Translations under genes and position numbers: made by a program
Notes under the pieces: model-generated
The model's database searches: none
Told to the model about the DNA's origin: nothing
The model's input: only the letters and a program-made list of their open reading frames with translations
Source: Candidatus Hadarchaeum sp.
GTDB lineage: Archaea; Hadarchaeota; Hadarchaeia; Hadarchaeales; Hadarchaeaceae
DNA: 42,424 nt
Direction: 5' to 3'
Assembly (NCBI GenBank): GCA_020725055.1
Contig: DYFS01000005.1
Coordinates: 1 to 42,424 of the forward strand
Shown here: positions 22,505 to 31,504 of the stretch, one piece after another
Position numbering within the stretch: position 1 is the first letter of the stretch
How the letters are laid out: each line of letters opens with the position of its first letter

Positions 22505-23668
22505 ATGCGCAAGGTCGCGGTCATTGGGGTTGGGCTGACGAAATTCGGCGAGCTATGGGACGTTTCGTTCAGGCGGATGATGCTGGAGGCCGGGGGCCGC
22601 GCAATCGAGGACGCCGGCATAGATGGCGGGCGAATTGATGCGATGTACGTTGGAAATATGTCAGCTGGGCAGTTCATCCGCCAGGAGCATATCGCCTCGC
22701 TCATCGCTGACCACGCTGGTTTGATACCAGTACCCTGCACCCGCGTGGAGGCAGCCTGCGCGTCGGGCGGCTTAGCCTTCCGCCAGGCGGTGATAGCCGT
22801 TGCCTCAGGCATCCATGACATCGTGGTTGCTGCTGGGATTGAGAAAATGACCGACGTACTTGCAGAGCAGGCCACCGAGGCCCTTGCAACTGCCGCTGAC
22901 CAGGAATGGGAGGCGTACGTTGGGGCAACCTTTCCCGGCGTCTACGCGCTGATGGCGAGGCGCCACATGTACGAGTTCGGCACCACCGAGGAGCAACTCG
23001 CGAGGGTGGCGGTGAAAAACCACCACAACGCCTGCTTCAACCCGTGTGCCCAATATCAGACGGAGATAACCGTTGAGGATGTGCTGAACTCATCCCCAGT
23101 GTGTTCGCCGCTCAGGTTGCTCGACTGCTCGCCAATCACCGATGGGGCTGCCTGTGCCATCTTGGCCCCTGCCGACCTCGCAAGGAAAATAACAGATACC
23201 CAAATCCTGGTCGCTGGGGTCGGGCAGGCGAGCGACACTATCTCACTCCACGACCGCCAAACCTTGACCGGCCTTCCTGCCACAACCAAAGCTGCTGAAA
23301 TTGCGTACAAGATGGCTGAGGTCGGCGTGCGCGACATCGACCTCGCGGAGGTGCACGACTGCTTTACCATTTCCGAAATCATGGCGATCGAGGACCTCGG
23401 CTTCTGCAAGAAAGGCGAGGGGGGCAAATTAACGGAACAGGGGGAAACAGCGATTGGTGGGTCAATACCTGTAAACACGAGCGGCGGGCTCAAGGGCAAG
23501 GGGCACCCGGTCGGCGCCACGGGCGTCGCTCAAGTTGTAGAAGTCGTACAACAGCTTCGGGGCGAGGCTGGGAAACGGCAGGTCGATGGCGCTGAGATCG
23601 GGCTCACGCACAACGTGGGTGGCTCGGGAGGAACGGTCGTCGTCCACGTGCTGAGGAGGGGGGGGTGA
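22505..23668 (+). CDS. Acetyl-CoA C-acetyltransferase (archaeal thiolase)
   Basis: Claisen-condenses two acetyl-CoA to acetoacetyl-CoA and passes it to the adjacent HMG-CoA synthase. The nucleophilic Cys lies in [12 protein letters not shown], the catalytic His in [14 protein letters not shown], and [13 protein letters not shown] near the end replaces the Cys-containing loop of bacterial thiolases, as usual in archaea. 387 aa. Translation is coupled on both sides: TAG/ATG with HMG-CoA synthase, and TGA/ATG with the DUF35 gene. Confidence 0.95.
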   Translation: MRKVAVIGVGLTKFGELWDVSFRRMMLEAGGRAIEDAGIDGGRIDAMYVGNMSAGQFIRQEHIASLIADHAGLIPVPCTRVEAACASGGLAFRQAVIAVASGIHDIVVAAGIEKMTDVLAEQATEALATAADQEWEAYVGATFPGVYALMARRHMYEFGTTEEQLARVAVKNHHNACFNPCAQYQTEITVEDVLNSSPVCSPLRLLDCSPITDGAACAILAPADLARKITDTQILVAGVGQASDTISLHDRQTLTGLPATTKAAEIAYKMAEVGVRDIDLAEVHDCFTISEIMAIEDLGFCKKGEGGKLTEQGETAIGGSIPVNTSGGLKGKGHPVGATGVAQVVEVVQQLRGEAGKRQVDGAEIGLTHNVGGSGGTVVVHVLRRGG

Positions 23669-24061
23669 ATGGGCGTCCCGCGTTTCTGGCGAGAAATCCC
23701 CAACCGCTACAACCTCATAGGTACCCGCTGTGGCACTTGTAACAAAATCTTTTTCCCACCGCGCTACATCTGCCCAAGCTGCCGACGGACAGGCAAGCTG
23801 GAGCCCTACAAGCTCGGCGGCAAAGGGAAAATCGTCTCGTACACCGTCACTTACGTCGCACCGAACGGGTTTGAGGACCAGGCGCCCTACGTGATGGCGA
23901 TAATCGAACTCGACGAGGGGCCAAAACTGACGGCGCAGGTGACGGACTGCAGCCCCGGCCAGGTAAGGATTGGCGATCGCGTCGAAATGGTCTTCAGGCG
24001 GATGGGGCAAGAGGGCGAGGATGGCCCGATATACTACGGGTACAAATTCAGATTGGCCTAA
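23669..24061 (+). CDS. Zn-ribbon OB-fold (DUF35) scaffold protein
   Basis: Non-enzymatic bridge of the thiolase/HMG-CoA synthase complex. An N-terminal rubredoxin-like zinc ribbon has four Cys (GTRCGTCNKIFFPPRYICPS, then CRRTG). An OB fold follows (GKGKIVSYTVTYVAPNGF and YVMAIIELDEGPKLTAQVTD). In the solved methanogen complex the DUF35 protein binds CoA shared by both enzymes. 130 aa, typical. The 3' end overlaps the convergent trmI gene by 4 nt. Confidence 0.93.
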   Translation: MGVPRFWREIPNRYNLIGTRCGTCNKIFFPPRYICPSCRRTGKLEPYKLGGKGKIVSYTVTYVAPNGFEDQAPYVMAIIELDEGPKLTAQVTDCSPGQVRIGDRVEMVFRRMGQEGEDGPIYYGYKFRLA

Positions 24062-24813
24062 ATTTTCCTGACAAACGTTAGGTAACCCGTGTGCGCGATC
24101 ATCCGTGTGCTCGGTCGCGTTGCGCCTGGTTTGACCTCGAACTCTCGCACAAGGCACTCAATCGTCCGATGATTAGTAAAACGGTATTTTTGCAGCTCTA
24201 CATAAAGTCTCTGTATGTGCTCGATGCACGGGGAAAAAACAGCCAAATGACCGCCTGGTTTGAGTGCTCCATCGACATAGGCAAGCGCTCGCTCGGGCTG
24301 GGGCAGGTCGAGCGTCACCAAGTCGACATCTCTTTCGTCTATGCCTTCGTAGATATCCTTGCGCTTTACCTTGACCACATCGCTTAATCCAGCTAACGCA
24401 ATGTTCTCTTCCGCCACTTTGGCAAAATCCTCCCGCACCTCGTAACTGACAACCCTGCCGTTCGGCCTGACGAGATTCCCCAGAAATATCGCGAGTGCCC
24501 CCGAGCCGGCTCCGGCATCCACAACGGAATCACCTGGACCCACGCCTGTGTAGGCCACTATCTGCGCCGCATCTTTCGGAAGCATTATCTGGGGCATTCG
24601 GCGCATCTTTTGAAGGTAGTCCACCACACGGGGGCTCAACACGACGAATTCCCTGCCAACGTGTGATCTAATCCGGGCACCGGGTTCCGCCCCTATCAGC
24701 TCTGCCAAATCGAGGACCCCGAAATCGGTGTGGAGCTGTCTCCGCTCAGCCTTAACAAGGTACTTCCTGCCGCGCTCGTCGATGAGGATTGCTCGCTCGC
24801 CTTCTTTTATCAT
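24058..24813 (-). CDS. trmI: tRNA (adenine-N1)-methyltransferase TrmI (m1A57/58)
   Basis: SAM-dependent methyltransferase that modifies A58, and in some archaea A57, in the tRNA T-loop, usually as a homotetramer. The N-terminal beta domain includes HTDFGVLDLAELIG. The SAM motif is VVDAGAGSGALAIFLGNLV, followed by VVSYEVREDF and VDLVTLDLPQPERAL with the catalytic Asp-Leu-Pro. I choose ATG at 24813 (MIKEGERAILID); the track GTG is three codons earlier. The gene diverges from secF with only 59 nt between them, so the two promoters overlap. Confidence 0.93.
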   Translation of the reverse strand: MIKEGERAILIDERGRKYLVKAERRQLHTDFGVLDLAELIGAEPGARIRSHVGREFVVLSPRVVDYLQKMRRMPQIMLPKDAAQIVAYTGVGPGDSVVDAGAGSGALAIFLGNLVRPNGRVVSYEVREDFAKVAEENIALAGLSDVVKVKRKDIYEGIDERDVDLVTLDLPQPERALAYVDGALKPGGHLAVFSPCIEHIQRLYVELQKYRFTNHRTIECLVREFEVKPGATRPSTRMIAHTGYLTFVRKI

Positions 24814-24839
24814 AGCAACCACAGATTTTTACGTGCGCC

Positions 24840-24850
24840 AGCTTAAATAA
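24840..24850 (+). promoter_or_regulatory. TATA box of secF-secD
   Basis: AGCTTAAATAA is centred about 27 nt before the secF ATG at 24873, predicting a leaderless transcript. Confidence 0.5.
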
Positions 24851-24872
24851 CGGCTCGAAGGACGGCGACAAA

Positions 24873-25757
24873 ATGGACATAACGTGGCACGCTAAGCACC
24901 TCCAAGTGCGCAAGATGGCCGCAATCCCGCTGATTCTGGCTGCCTTCTTCGCAACGGTTTTGGTCGTGCGCGGTGTGCCCATGAGCCTTGAGTTCTCAAG
25001 TGGCACGATGATAAGCTATCGGGACCTCGAGAACCGCCCAGATACAGGTGCTGTCGAGCATGTGCTTGGCGCGCTACTCAACGCGGATGTAAAGGCGGAT
25101 GCCATCCAAGACCCAACGACCATGAAGTTCGGCCTCGATATCCAAACGACGCGGGTGCTCGATGAAAATCTGAAAGATCAAACACAACGGGCGCTCGCCG
25201 CACAGTTTGGCATCCAGGGGGCGCCAGATGTCCTCCCGTTTGAGCCGGCCCTTAGCAAGGCGTACCAAATGCAGGCGGTGTGGGCAATTGTGGGCGCGCT
25301 GGTTGCGATGGCCGTCATCCTTCTCTTCGTGTTCAGGCGAAAATTATCATTGATGATGCTTCCCTGCGTCTGCCTCAACATGCTCGCCGCCCTAGGGGGA
25401 ATGGCGCTGTTCCAGGTGCAGTTCAGCTTGGCATCCTTGGCCGGCATCCTGCTGCTCATAGGTTACTCAGTCGATACGAACATCTTGCTTGGCATGCGCG
25501 TGCTCAAGCGGGTCGGCGGCGAGGTGAGGGAGCGCGTAGCGGATGCGATGAAGACCGGGTTCATGATCACCGGCACGACTATAGCCACGATGGTTGCGGT
25601 CAACCTGCTCGTGACCCATCCCCAGATCGACCAGCTCTCCGCCGCGCTTGTCTTCGGCCTCATCGCTGATCTCTTTAACACGTGGTTCCTAAACGCCGGC
25701 GTCATGATACGATACGCCGAGCGCGTGGGGAGGAAGGAGTACTATGTCGCTCTTTAA
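24873..25757 (+). CDS. secF: Protein-export membrane protein SecF
   Basis: SecDF subunit that assists Sec-dependent export using the proton gradient. 294 aa with an N-terminal helix (MAAIPLILAAFFATVLVV), an outer domain starting LEFSSGTMISYRD, and five further helices. Conserved membrane segments include LASLAGILLLIGYSVDTNIL and GFMITGTTIATMVAVNLLV. In archaea secF precedes secD, as here; secD starts inside the last 14 nt. Confidence 0.93.
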   Translation: MDITWHAKHLQVRKMAAIPLILAAFFATVLVVRGVPMSLEFSSGTMISYRDLENRPDTGAVEHVLGALLNADVKADAIQDPTTMKFGLDIQTTRVLDENLKDQTQRALAAQFGIQGAPDVLPFEPALSKAYQMQAVWAIVGALVAMAVILLFVFRRKLSLMMLPCVCLNMLAALGGMALFQVQFSLASLAGILLLIGYSVDTNILLGMRVLKRVGGEVRERVADAMKTGFMITGTTIATMVAVNLLVTHPQIDQLSAALVFGLIADLFNTWFLNAGVMIRYAERVGRKEYYVAL

Positions 25758-27558
25758 GGAGAAGCGGCTGATGCTACTTGCCGTCGCCTCCCTTTTAGCG
25801 CTCGCGATAGTGTGGCAACCGTGGCGCGGGCTCAGCCCTGAGCTACGTGGCCTTACTTACGGGATAGACATCGCGGGCGGCTCGAGGGTAACCCTGAAGC
25901 TCGAGGCGTGTGAAGCCACTATTAAGATGCGCGAACCCATCAGCGGGGATCTACAGAATGTCGATCAACTCGCTTCTGCGATAGCAGACAACCTGCTCAC
26001 AAGTGTTAGGGTAATCGCGGTTGATAGGGCAAAAAATGAGGCGACGCTCGAGATAGGGCGGCCGGTGGAGAGCGGGGCACTCGCTGGCATCATCGGCGGT
26101 ATAGGTGAGGTCGTCGATGTGGAAAACAGGATAAGCTCTGAAGCGCGGGATGAGGTTGTTGACCTCCTACTAGCGCGGGTTGATCCGGCGGGCCTCCTCG
26201 GTGTCCAGGCCAGGCCGGCAGGTGCGAACCTCGTTCTATTCGAAATCCCGGCGATGGACCCGGAGAGAGCCAGGGCGCTGCTCGAGCGGCAGGGGAGGCT
26301 CGAGGCGTTCATAGAAGATACCCCGGTGCTTCGCGGCGCCGACATCGAGCGGGTTTTCCCGGTCAGGGTTTACGAAAGTAGAGGTGTCTTTAAGTACGAG
26401 GTGCCGCTGAGGATATCCCAGGAGGGGGCGGAGAGGTTCGCCGCGGCATCGAAGGGGAAGGGGGACTACCCGCTCGTGATTTACTTGGATCGCCCAGAAG
26501 ATGCCGTCCTGCTCTTTGACCGAGTCATTCTGGGAAGGCTTCAGACCGGTTACACTTACGACGACAACAGGCGGATGTTTCACGCCACCATCGACACCTA
26601 CTGGTACCACCTGCTCGTTACCTCTCTCCCGATAGACGCTGCTGAGATAACCGAGAACACGCGACAGATCTTAGAGGGGTTAAGGGTTTTGAAGAACCGC
26701 GCGATTTTACTAGGCACCGCCGCCGACTACTCCGAAAATGTCGTCGCTACCGTCAAATCACTCTTCACGGAAAATATGGTTACATTCTTCCCTAGAGCCG
26801 CAAAAGATACTGAAACGGAGTGGATCATCCGCGCTTGCGGCTTACAATCCGCGCCCGCGATAAGCCCAGAGATCGCCGGCAAGGCCGCGAGAGATGTTGA
26901 AATCACAGGTACGAGGGGGAGCTACGAGAGCGCCGAGGAGGAAGCTAAAGATTTGAGAACGATACTCTCCCAGCGCCTGCCGATTAGGGTGTCGTTCGTC
27001 GGCGCGATTTCGATTCCGGCGCGCCTCGGGGGAGAACTCGCGCTCGAGGTGAAAAAAGCCGCGCTGGCGGCGGTCATCGCGGTCGGGGTGCTTGTCTACC
27101 TGCGCTACCGGCACCCGTTGATCGTTGGGGCAATCATGCTGACGATGGGCTGCGAGATGCTCATAACGCTTGGGGCTGCGAGCGCGATCCGCCAGACGAT
27201 AGGATTAGCCGAAATCGGTGGCCTGCTCGCAGTCATAGGTACTGGGGTAGAGCACCGGCTCATCATAACCGACGAGGTTCTCCGCGGTGAAATTTCTCTG
27301 GCAAGGCCGAGGGGGGTAATGGGGCGGGTCGGGCGTGCGTTTTCCATTATATTTGCCGCCGCCGCGACGACGATAGCCGCGATGGTTGCGCTCGCGCTCG
27401 TCGGCTTCGGGGCGATGAAGGGTTTCGCCATCATCACAAGCATGGGCATCCTGATTGCCGTATTTGTGACGCGGCCAGCCTATGGCCGGATTATCAACGC
27501 GATTGTCGCAAGGCAGGCGCCGAAAGCGGAGCAAGCGGCTAGGCTGGCACAGCAATGA
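25744..27558 (+). CDS. secD: Protein-export membrane protein SecD
   Basis: 604 aa, somewhat longer than most archaeal SecD (about 500). An N-terminal helix precedes the family motif LTYGIDIAGGSRVTLKLE (D1). A large extracytoplasmic region of about 370 residues follows, including VVDVENRISSEARDEVVDLL and the P1-type core. The C-terminal membrane domain shows LAEIGGLLAVIGTGVEHRLI and FGAMKGFAIITSMGILIAVF; polar residues there fit the proton path. The extra length lies in the outer region. It overlaps secF by 14 nt and its 3' end overlaps a convergent small membrane gene by 20 nt. Confidence 0.93.
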   Translation: MSLFKEKRLMLLAVASLLALAIVWQPWRGLSPELRGLTYGIDIAGGSRVTLKLEACEATIKMREPISGDLQNVDQLASAIADNLLTSVRVIAVDRAKNEATLEIGRPVESGALAGIIGGIGEVVDVENRISSEARDEVVDLLLARVDPAGLLGVQARPAGANLVLFEIPAMDPERARALLERQGRLEAFIEDTPVLRGADIERVFPVRVYESRGVFKYEVPLRISQEGAERFAAASKGKGDYPLVIYLDRPEDAVLLFDRVILGRLQTGYTYDDNRRMFHATIDTYWYHLLVTSLPIDAAEITENTRQILEGLRVLKNRAILLGTAADYSENVVATVKSLFTENMVTFFPRAAKDTETEWIIRACGLQSAPAISPEIAGKAARDVEITGTRGSYESAEEEAKDLRTILSQRLPIRVSFVGAISIPARLGGELALEVKKAALAAVIAVGVLVYLRYRHPLIVGAIMLTMGCEMLITLGAASAIRQTIGLAEIGGLLAVIGTGVEHRLIITDEVLRGEISLARPRGVMGRVGRAFSIIFAAAATTIAAMVALALVGFGAMKGFAIITSMGILIAVFVTRPAYGRIINAIVARQAPKAEQAARLAQQ

Positions 27559-27847
27559 TACCGAGCTGCTCCAGAGCAAGCACGATGGTCGAGAGCGCAG
27601 CGAGGGTGCTGACCGCGGCAAAAAATCCGAAAAATACTTTTTTCACCCCTAGCATCTCCGCCAGCGGTTTTGACATCCGGTAAATCGGGAGCGAGCATGC
27701 CCAGTAAAACCAGAATACCACCGTGGCGGTAACGAGCATCCGGATTTTCAACAAAATCATGATAAACGCTATGAAGCCCGCAGCAATCGTGACGATTGAG
27801 AGCGGATAGAAGAGCGCCGCGAGGAGCGCTCGCTTACGGGTTTCCAT
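27539..27847 (-). CDS. Small three-helix membrane protein downstream of the ATPase genes
   Basis: 102 aa, unrecognised. Hydrophobic stretches are FYPLSIVTIAAGFIAFIMILL, LVTATVVFWFYWACSLPIY and VFFGFFAAVSTLAALSTIVL. ATG directly follows the DUF61 stop (TGAATG), so it ends the AtpH-I-K-E-C-F-D-DUF61 transcript. An ATP-synthase assembly role (compare bacterial AtpI/UncI) is a guess from position only. Confidence 0.65.
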   Translation of the reverse strand: METRKRALLAALFYPLSIVTIAAGFIAFIMILLKIRMLVTATVVFWFYWACSLPIYRMSKPLAEMLGVKKVFFGFFAAVSTLAALSTIVLALEQLGIIAVPA

Positions 27848-28246
27848 TCACCCCACCATGAAGAGGTACTGTGTGGTAGTGGGAAGCTTTGCGCGGAGCA
27901 CCGCGACCTCTGGGCGGTAGATTACCATTTCATCGCCTCGCGCCTCTTTTTTGAGCACGCTGCTGACCACCTCTACCTCTGGCCTACCCGCGATCTCCGC
28001 TGCCCCCCTGCCGAGCTTCGGGTTGATCACGATCAATATCGGGAGGCGCAGGCTATCCCAGTCACTCGGCGGCACGATTTCCTTCAAGAACTCGAGCTCC
28101 CCACGCTCAAACTTGTGCTTGCTGCCATCACGGGCGACGACATGCGGGGCTGGGGATGAAAGCGCTTCCTTCAGGGTGATTTGCCGCTCGGGTAGGTGGA
28201 CGTTCAGGCGCGCAAGCTCAAACTGGATGATGCGGTCGGTGCTCAT
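27848..28246 (-). CDS. DUF61 family protein
   Basis: Archaeal conserved protein of unknown function, 132 aa. The pattern QFELARLNVHLPERQITLKE, then EIVPPSDWDSLRLPILIVIN and GRGAAEIAGRPEVEVVSSVL, matches the DUF61 family. Soluble. Overlaps the atpD stop by 4 nt (ATGA) and is followed at once by the small membrane gene, so it is expressed with the ATP synthase. Whether it helps the ATPase is unknown. Confidence 0.85.
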   Translation of the reverse strand: MSTDRIIQFELARLNVHLPERQITLKEALSSPAPHVVARDGSKHKFERGELEFLKEIVPPSDWDSLRLPILIVINPKLGRGAAEIAGRPEVEVVSSVLKKEARGDEMVIYRPEVAVLRAKLPTTTQYLFMVG

Positions 28247-28881
28247 TCGCGCGCCTCGAGCATCGCTTTAATTCGCTTCAAACGCGAGAAGTTCTCGCGC
28301 TCCATCTCGTCCAGCCTCATCGAGATGAATTTCACCATGGCTTTCAAACCTGGCAAAATCACGTACTTGAGCGCGTTCACCCTCCGCTTGGTCTTCTCAA
28401 GCTCCAGCGCGATTACACGCGCACCCTCCTCGAGCTCGGCCAGTTTTAGCAGACCCCCTAACACTTTTTCGAATTCCCTCGATGCCTCATCCAAGGCCGA
28501 AGAGGTTGCGTATAAGCTGTAGCCCCTGGCCAAGGCGTGGCGCTCGATTGGCCTGACATCAAAAACAGGCACGAGGATTCCCATGACGTGGCGGGTTGAG
28601 ATGTCCACCACGAGTTCCTTTCTTGCCTCCCTCGCCGCCTGGTGGGTCTCAATCGTGCCTTGGAGAGCAAAGCACAGCGAGAGCGCGTGGTAGGCCGCCT
28701 CCAGCCGCCGCATCGCCTTAACCCTCGCATCCCTGATCCGACGCACGATTCCGAAAAACTCTATTACGAGCGCATCCATTTTCTCGCGCAGCAGGTCGTG
28801 CCCCTTTTGGGCCAGCGCCACCCTCTGCCTCAGCCTCAGTAGCTCCATCCGGGTTGGGGTTATCCCCACCGCCTTCGCCAC
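28243..28881 (-). CDS. atpD: A-type ATP synthase subunit D
   Basis: Central-shaft subunit that transmits rotation between the A3B3 head and the rotor ring. Long helical coiled-coil protein, 212 aa, with the N-terminal signature ITPTRMELLRLRQRVALAQK and HDLLREKMDALV, and a C-terminal helix VNALKYVILPGLKAMVKFI. GTG start directly after the AtpF stop (TAGGTG). In most archaeal operons D follows A and B; here A and B are elsewhere, so D follows F. Confidence 0.94.
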   Translation of the reverse strand: MAKAVGITPTRMELLRLRQRVALAQKGHDLLREKMDALVIEFFGIVRRIRDARVKAMRRLEAAYHALSLCFALQGTIETHQAAREARKELVVDISTRHVMGILVPVFDVRPIERHALARGYSLYATSSALDEASREFEKVLGGLLKLAELEEGARVIALELEKTKRRVNALKYVILPGLKAMVKFISMRLDEMERENFSRLKRIKAMLEARE

Positions 28882-29217
28882 CTAACCCCCCTCCTTAACT
28901 GTTATCTCCGCCCCGACCGTCCGCCTGATGATCTCCTGAAGCTCATCGACGCGCGGCACCCAGCCAGTTTTGTCTGGAATCCTAAGCACAGCTGGTAATA
29001 ATTTTTTCACCCTCACCCTGCGCCTGAACTCGGATCCGAGAGCCTCTGCAACGCGGTGGGTAATGATGACAACCCCCACCTCCTTGCTCGCGAAAAGTTC
29101 ATCAAGCTTCGCTAGGGTTTCCTCCTTGTTCACGTGCACATGGGTTTCCAGCACCCCCGCCAGCGCGAATCCAGTCACGGTTTCCCCATCGGCGACGACC
29201 GCGATTTTAAAGCTCAA
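28882..29217 (-). CDS. atpF: A-type ATP synthase subunit F
   Basis: Small central-stalk subunit with a CheY-like fold, contacting subunit D. 111 aa, with KIAVVADGETVTGFALAG at the start and VGVVIITHRVAEALG in the middle, both typical. The C-terminus forms the flexible helix of the family. Its start lies 11 nt inside the end of AtpC. Confidence 0.92.
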   Translation of the reverse strand: MSFKIAVVADGETVTGFALAGVLETHVHVNKEETLAKLDELFASKEVGVVIITHRVAEALGSEFRRRVRVKKLLPAVLRIPDKTGWVPRVDELQEIIRRTVGAEITVKEGG

Positions 29218-30394
29218 GCTTTGGCACCCTCACTACCGCTTCCTTTATTTTTTCCGGCTCAACCCTATCGGCCTTGAGCCTGATGATCGCGCGCAGGTTC
29301 CTGAACTCGATCTCTTTCAGGCGTATGTATGCCAGCGCCGGCGCTAGGCTAAAGAACTCCACGACCGACATCCGCTTACAAACCCCCAGCCAGCCCTCAT
29401 CGAGCGCCTTCTCGAGCGGCGTGAGTGAGCCACTTGCTTCAGCCTCAGGCAGGGCCTTCACCAGAACTTGACCGTAGGTTGTATGTGCGATCCCCTCGAT
29501 GGCCTCCCTGATGTCCTTCGCCGCAGCCATCCACTTCAAAGTGTGCTCGGGTAGCTCGTGTGAAGGCAAAATTAACATGCCCTCTATCTCCTCAGCCGGC
29601 AGCCCCTCCCGCTTGAGGCGCAGGATGAGCTTGATGTTGACCGCGTCTATCTCGTAGCCGACGATACTCTTTAGAACTTTTCGCTGCGTCCGCCTCGCCA
29701 GCCTAGCCCTCAACCCCTTGATTTTTCCCAAAGTCGACAGCCGCTCTTCCTTACCTGCCACCTCCTCCCACAGCGACGAGTAGTAAGCCGTATCCAAAGC
29801 TGAAAGCAACACAGGGAGCCCGCGTTCTTTGTACCGCTCGAGAGCCGTGGAAAATGCGTCGAAGTACTCCGTGCCCCTCAAGTACTCCAGCAAGGCTTCA
29901 AAGCTCTCTGCAGAAACAAGCATCTCGAGCCGCTCTCGTGGGAGCGTCGGTGATGGTAGCATCCCCTCCAGCCGCTTTTCCTTCGGCACGCGGTTGTGGA
30001 TCGCTGCCACGAGCGCCTTGAGGTTGTAGAGATCTGCCCTTTTGATGAATTTGGCTATGCCTTCCTTCTCCTCCTTCGGTATTACTTTGAGAAGCTCGCA
30101 GTAATCATCGCGCAGGTGCTCTTTTAGGGCGCATTCTACCACAACGACGTCGACTCCCTCCTGCGGGATATCTGCTAAATAGGTGCTGTAAACAGTGCCG
30201 TCCAGCCCAGCCAAGATGTTTGAAACTTTCGGCGCATCCGCGAACTCAAACAGGCACGACTCCGGGAGAAGCCTGGCCTCCCAAGCGCTCACCTTTGCCC
30301 CACAGTAGACGTACGGCATTGTCCGCTCCGCCTGAACGAGCACCAAAGAAAAAAAGGTGGCTATGAGCCCAAAAATGACCGCGATTTCAATCAT
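29207..30394 (-). CDS. atpC: A-type ATP synthase subunit C
   Basis: Funnel-shaped subunit coupling the central stalk to the proteolipid ring. 395 aa, mostly helical, with YVYCGAKVSAWEARLLPESC near the start and GYEIDAVNIKLILRLKREGL, a well-conserved segment. The first ~23 residues (IEIAVIFGLIATFFSLVLVQ) form a likely membrane helix; as I recall, some methanogen AtpC proteins also have one. An internal ATG at 30319 (MPYVYCG) with GCGGAG upstream would remove it, but the ATG at 30394 directly follows the AtpE stop (TAAATG), so I keep the long form. Confidence 0.9.
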   Translation of the reverse strand: MIEIAVIFGLIATFFSLVLVQAERTMPYVYCGAKVSAWEARLLPESCLFEFADAPKVSNILAGLDGTVYSTYLADIPQEGVDVVVVECALKEHLRDDYCELLKVIPKEEKEGIAKFIKRADLYNLKALVAAIHNRVPKEKRLEGMLPSPTLPRERLEMLVSAESFEALLEYLRGTEYFDAFSTALERYKERGLPVLLSALDTAYYSSLWEEVAGKEERLSTLGKIKGLRARLARRTQRKVLKSIVGYEIDAVNIKLILRLKREGLPAEEIEGMLILPSHELPEHTLKWMAAAKDIREAIEGIAHTTYGQVLVKALPEAEASGSLTPLEKALDEGWLGVCKRMSVVEFFSLAPALAYIRLKEIEFRNLRAIIRLKADRVEPEKIKEAVVRVPKLEL

Positions 30395-30985
30395 TTAACT
30401 CCCAAACAAGAGCCTCGCCACTTTTACTCGCATAACATCGAGCTCGCGGCGCAACCTGCAGTCAAAGGTGTCGTCGATTTCGATCCTCCCGTCAGCCGAG
30501 GTCACCCTTACCCCGCCTATCGCCTGAATTGGCTCACCGAATGATACGCCCGCGACCTCAACCAACAAGGCCCGTGCGATTCTCGCCCGCGCGCGCCTCA
30601 ACACCCGCAAATCCCGCTCATTGGCGCTGATTAGTACTTGGCCTGTGCCAAGCTTTTTACATGAGCCGATGGCCAGCCTGACCAAGTCTCCCCTGTATTT
30701 ATTGGACGCAGCATACTTTCGAAGTTTTTCCTCTGCCTCTCTGAAAACCTCGTTCATTACCTCTTCCCTTCTCTGGAGGGCCACTTTCTTCACCTCAATC
30801 CTCCCCTTTGCCATAACTTCCTCGTAAGCCCGCCAGCCCTTCACCTGCGCCTCTTTTAACTCGCGCGCCTCTTCCTCTCTTGCCGTGAAGCGGGCCGCAT
30901 CCAAAATAGTTGCAGCCTCTTTTTTTGCGGCTGCTATCATGGCAGTCGCTCGCTCGCTCGCCTCTCGGAGTACTTCCTCCGCCAT
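30395..30985 (-). CDS. atpE: A-type ATP synthase subunit E
   Basis: Peripheral-stalk subunit that pairs with subunit H. Long N-terminal coiled coil rich in Ala/Glu/Lys/Arg (EVLREASERATAMIAAAKKE) and a globular C-terminal head (IGGVRVTSADGRIEIDDTFD) typical of V/A-type E. I choose ATG at 30985 (MAEEVLREASERA), which follows AAAGGGG; the track start, TTG at 31012, adds nine residues and also has GTGAGGTC upstream. Start is uncertain, identity is not. Confidence 0.92.
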   Translation of the reverse strand: MAEEVLREASERATAMIAAAKKEAATILDAARFTAREEEARELKEAQVKGWRAYEEVMAKGRIEVKKVALQRREEVMNEVFREAEEKLRKYAASNKYRGDLVRLAIGSCKKLGTGQVLISANERDLRVLRRARARIARALLVEVAGVSFGEPIQAIGGVRVTSADGRIEIDDTFDCRLRRELDVMRVKVARLLFGS

Positions 30986-31027
30986 CAGCCGCGCCCCTTT
31001 GCTGACCGGCAAGTTCTGACCTCACGC

Positions 31028-31504
31028 CTAGAAGAGCCCTAACCCCATCATGAGGAGGAATGTCGCTAAGAACCCCAAGATGGCATAGGTTTCAACCATC
31101 ACCGCGTACACGATCGAAGGTGTAAACGCCTCCGGTCTTTTTGCGAACGCCGAAACCCCTGCTGTACAGACCCTCCCTTGGTAGTAGGCGGTGATGCCCT
31201 GCAGGATAGCCGGCACCATCGCGGCTAACGCAGCTAAACCAATGACTCCAGGCTTCAACGCGCCGCCGAGCAAACCGCTTCCTATCATCAACAACATCGC
31301 CGCAATGAAGCCATAGAACCCCTGCGTGCCTGGGATTACCTCAAGCACGAATAGTTTCGTCCATTTCTTTGGATCCTCGGCTACGACCGCCGCCGCCGCA
31401 ACCCCGACTATATGCACACCTATCGCTGACATGATCCCTGGAATTGCAACTGCTAAACCCACCGCCAACGTCACCCAGACTTCTTCACCTACCAGGCCAC
31501 TCAC
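31028..31504 (-). CDS. atpK: A-type ATP synthase proteolipid subunit K (two hairpins)
   Basis: Rotor-ring subunit, 158 aa, four helices arranged as two hairpins. The ion-binding carboxylate appears in both: Glu55 in VLEVIPGTQGFYGF and Glu138 in VMVETYAILGF. In eukaryotic and Enterococcus duplicated K only the second hairpin keeps it. Residues matching the Enterococcus sodium site are present: Pro-Gly-Thr-Gln (58-61), a Gln in TAYYQG (109), and Glu138 with Tyr140. This suggests Na+ may be the coupling ion; this is inference from motif. GTG start with AAAGGGG, overlapping the end of AtpI by 20 nt. Confidence 0.94.
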   Translation of the reverse strand: MSGLVGEEVWVTLAVGLAVAIPGIMSAIGVHIVGVAAAAVVAEDPKKWTKLFVLEVIPGTQGFYGFIAAMLLMIGSGLLGGALKPGVIGLAALAAMVPAILQGITAYYQGRVCTAGVSAFAKRPEAFTPSIVYAVMVETYAILGFLATFLLMMGLGLF

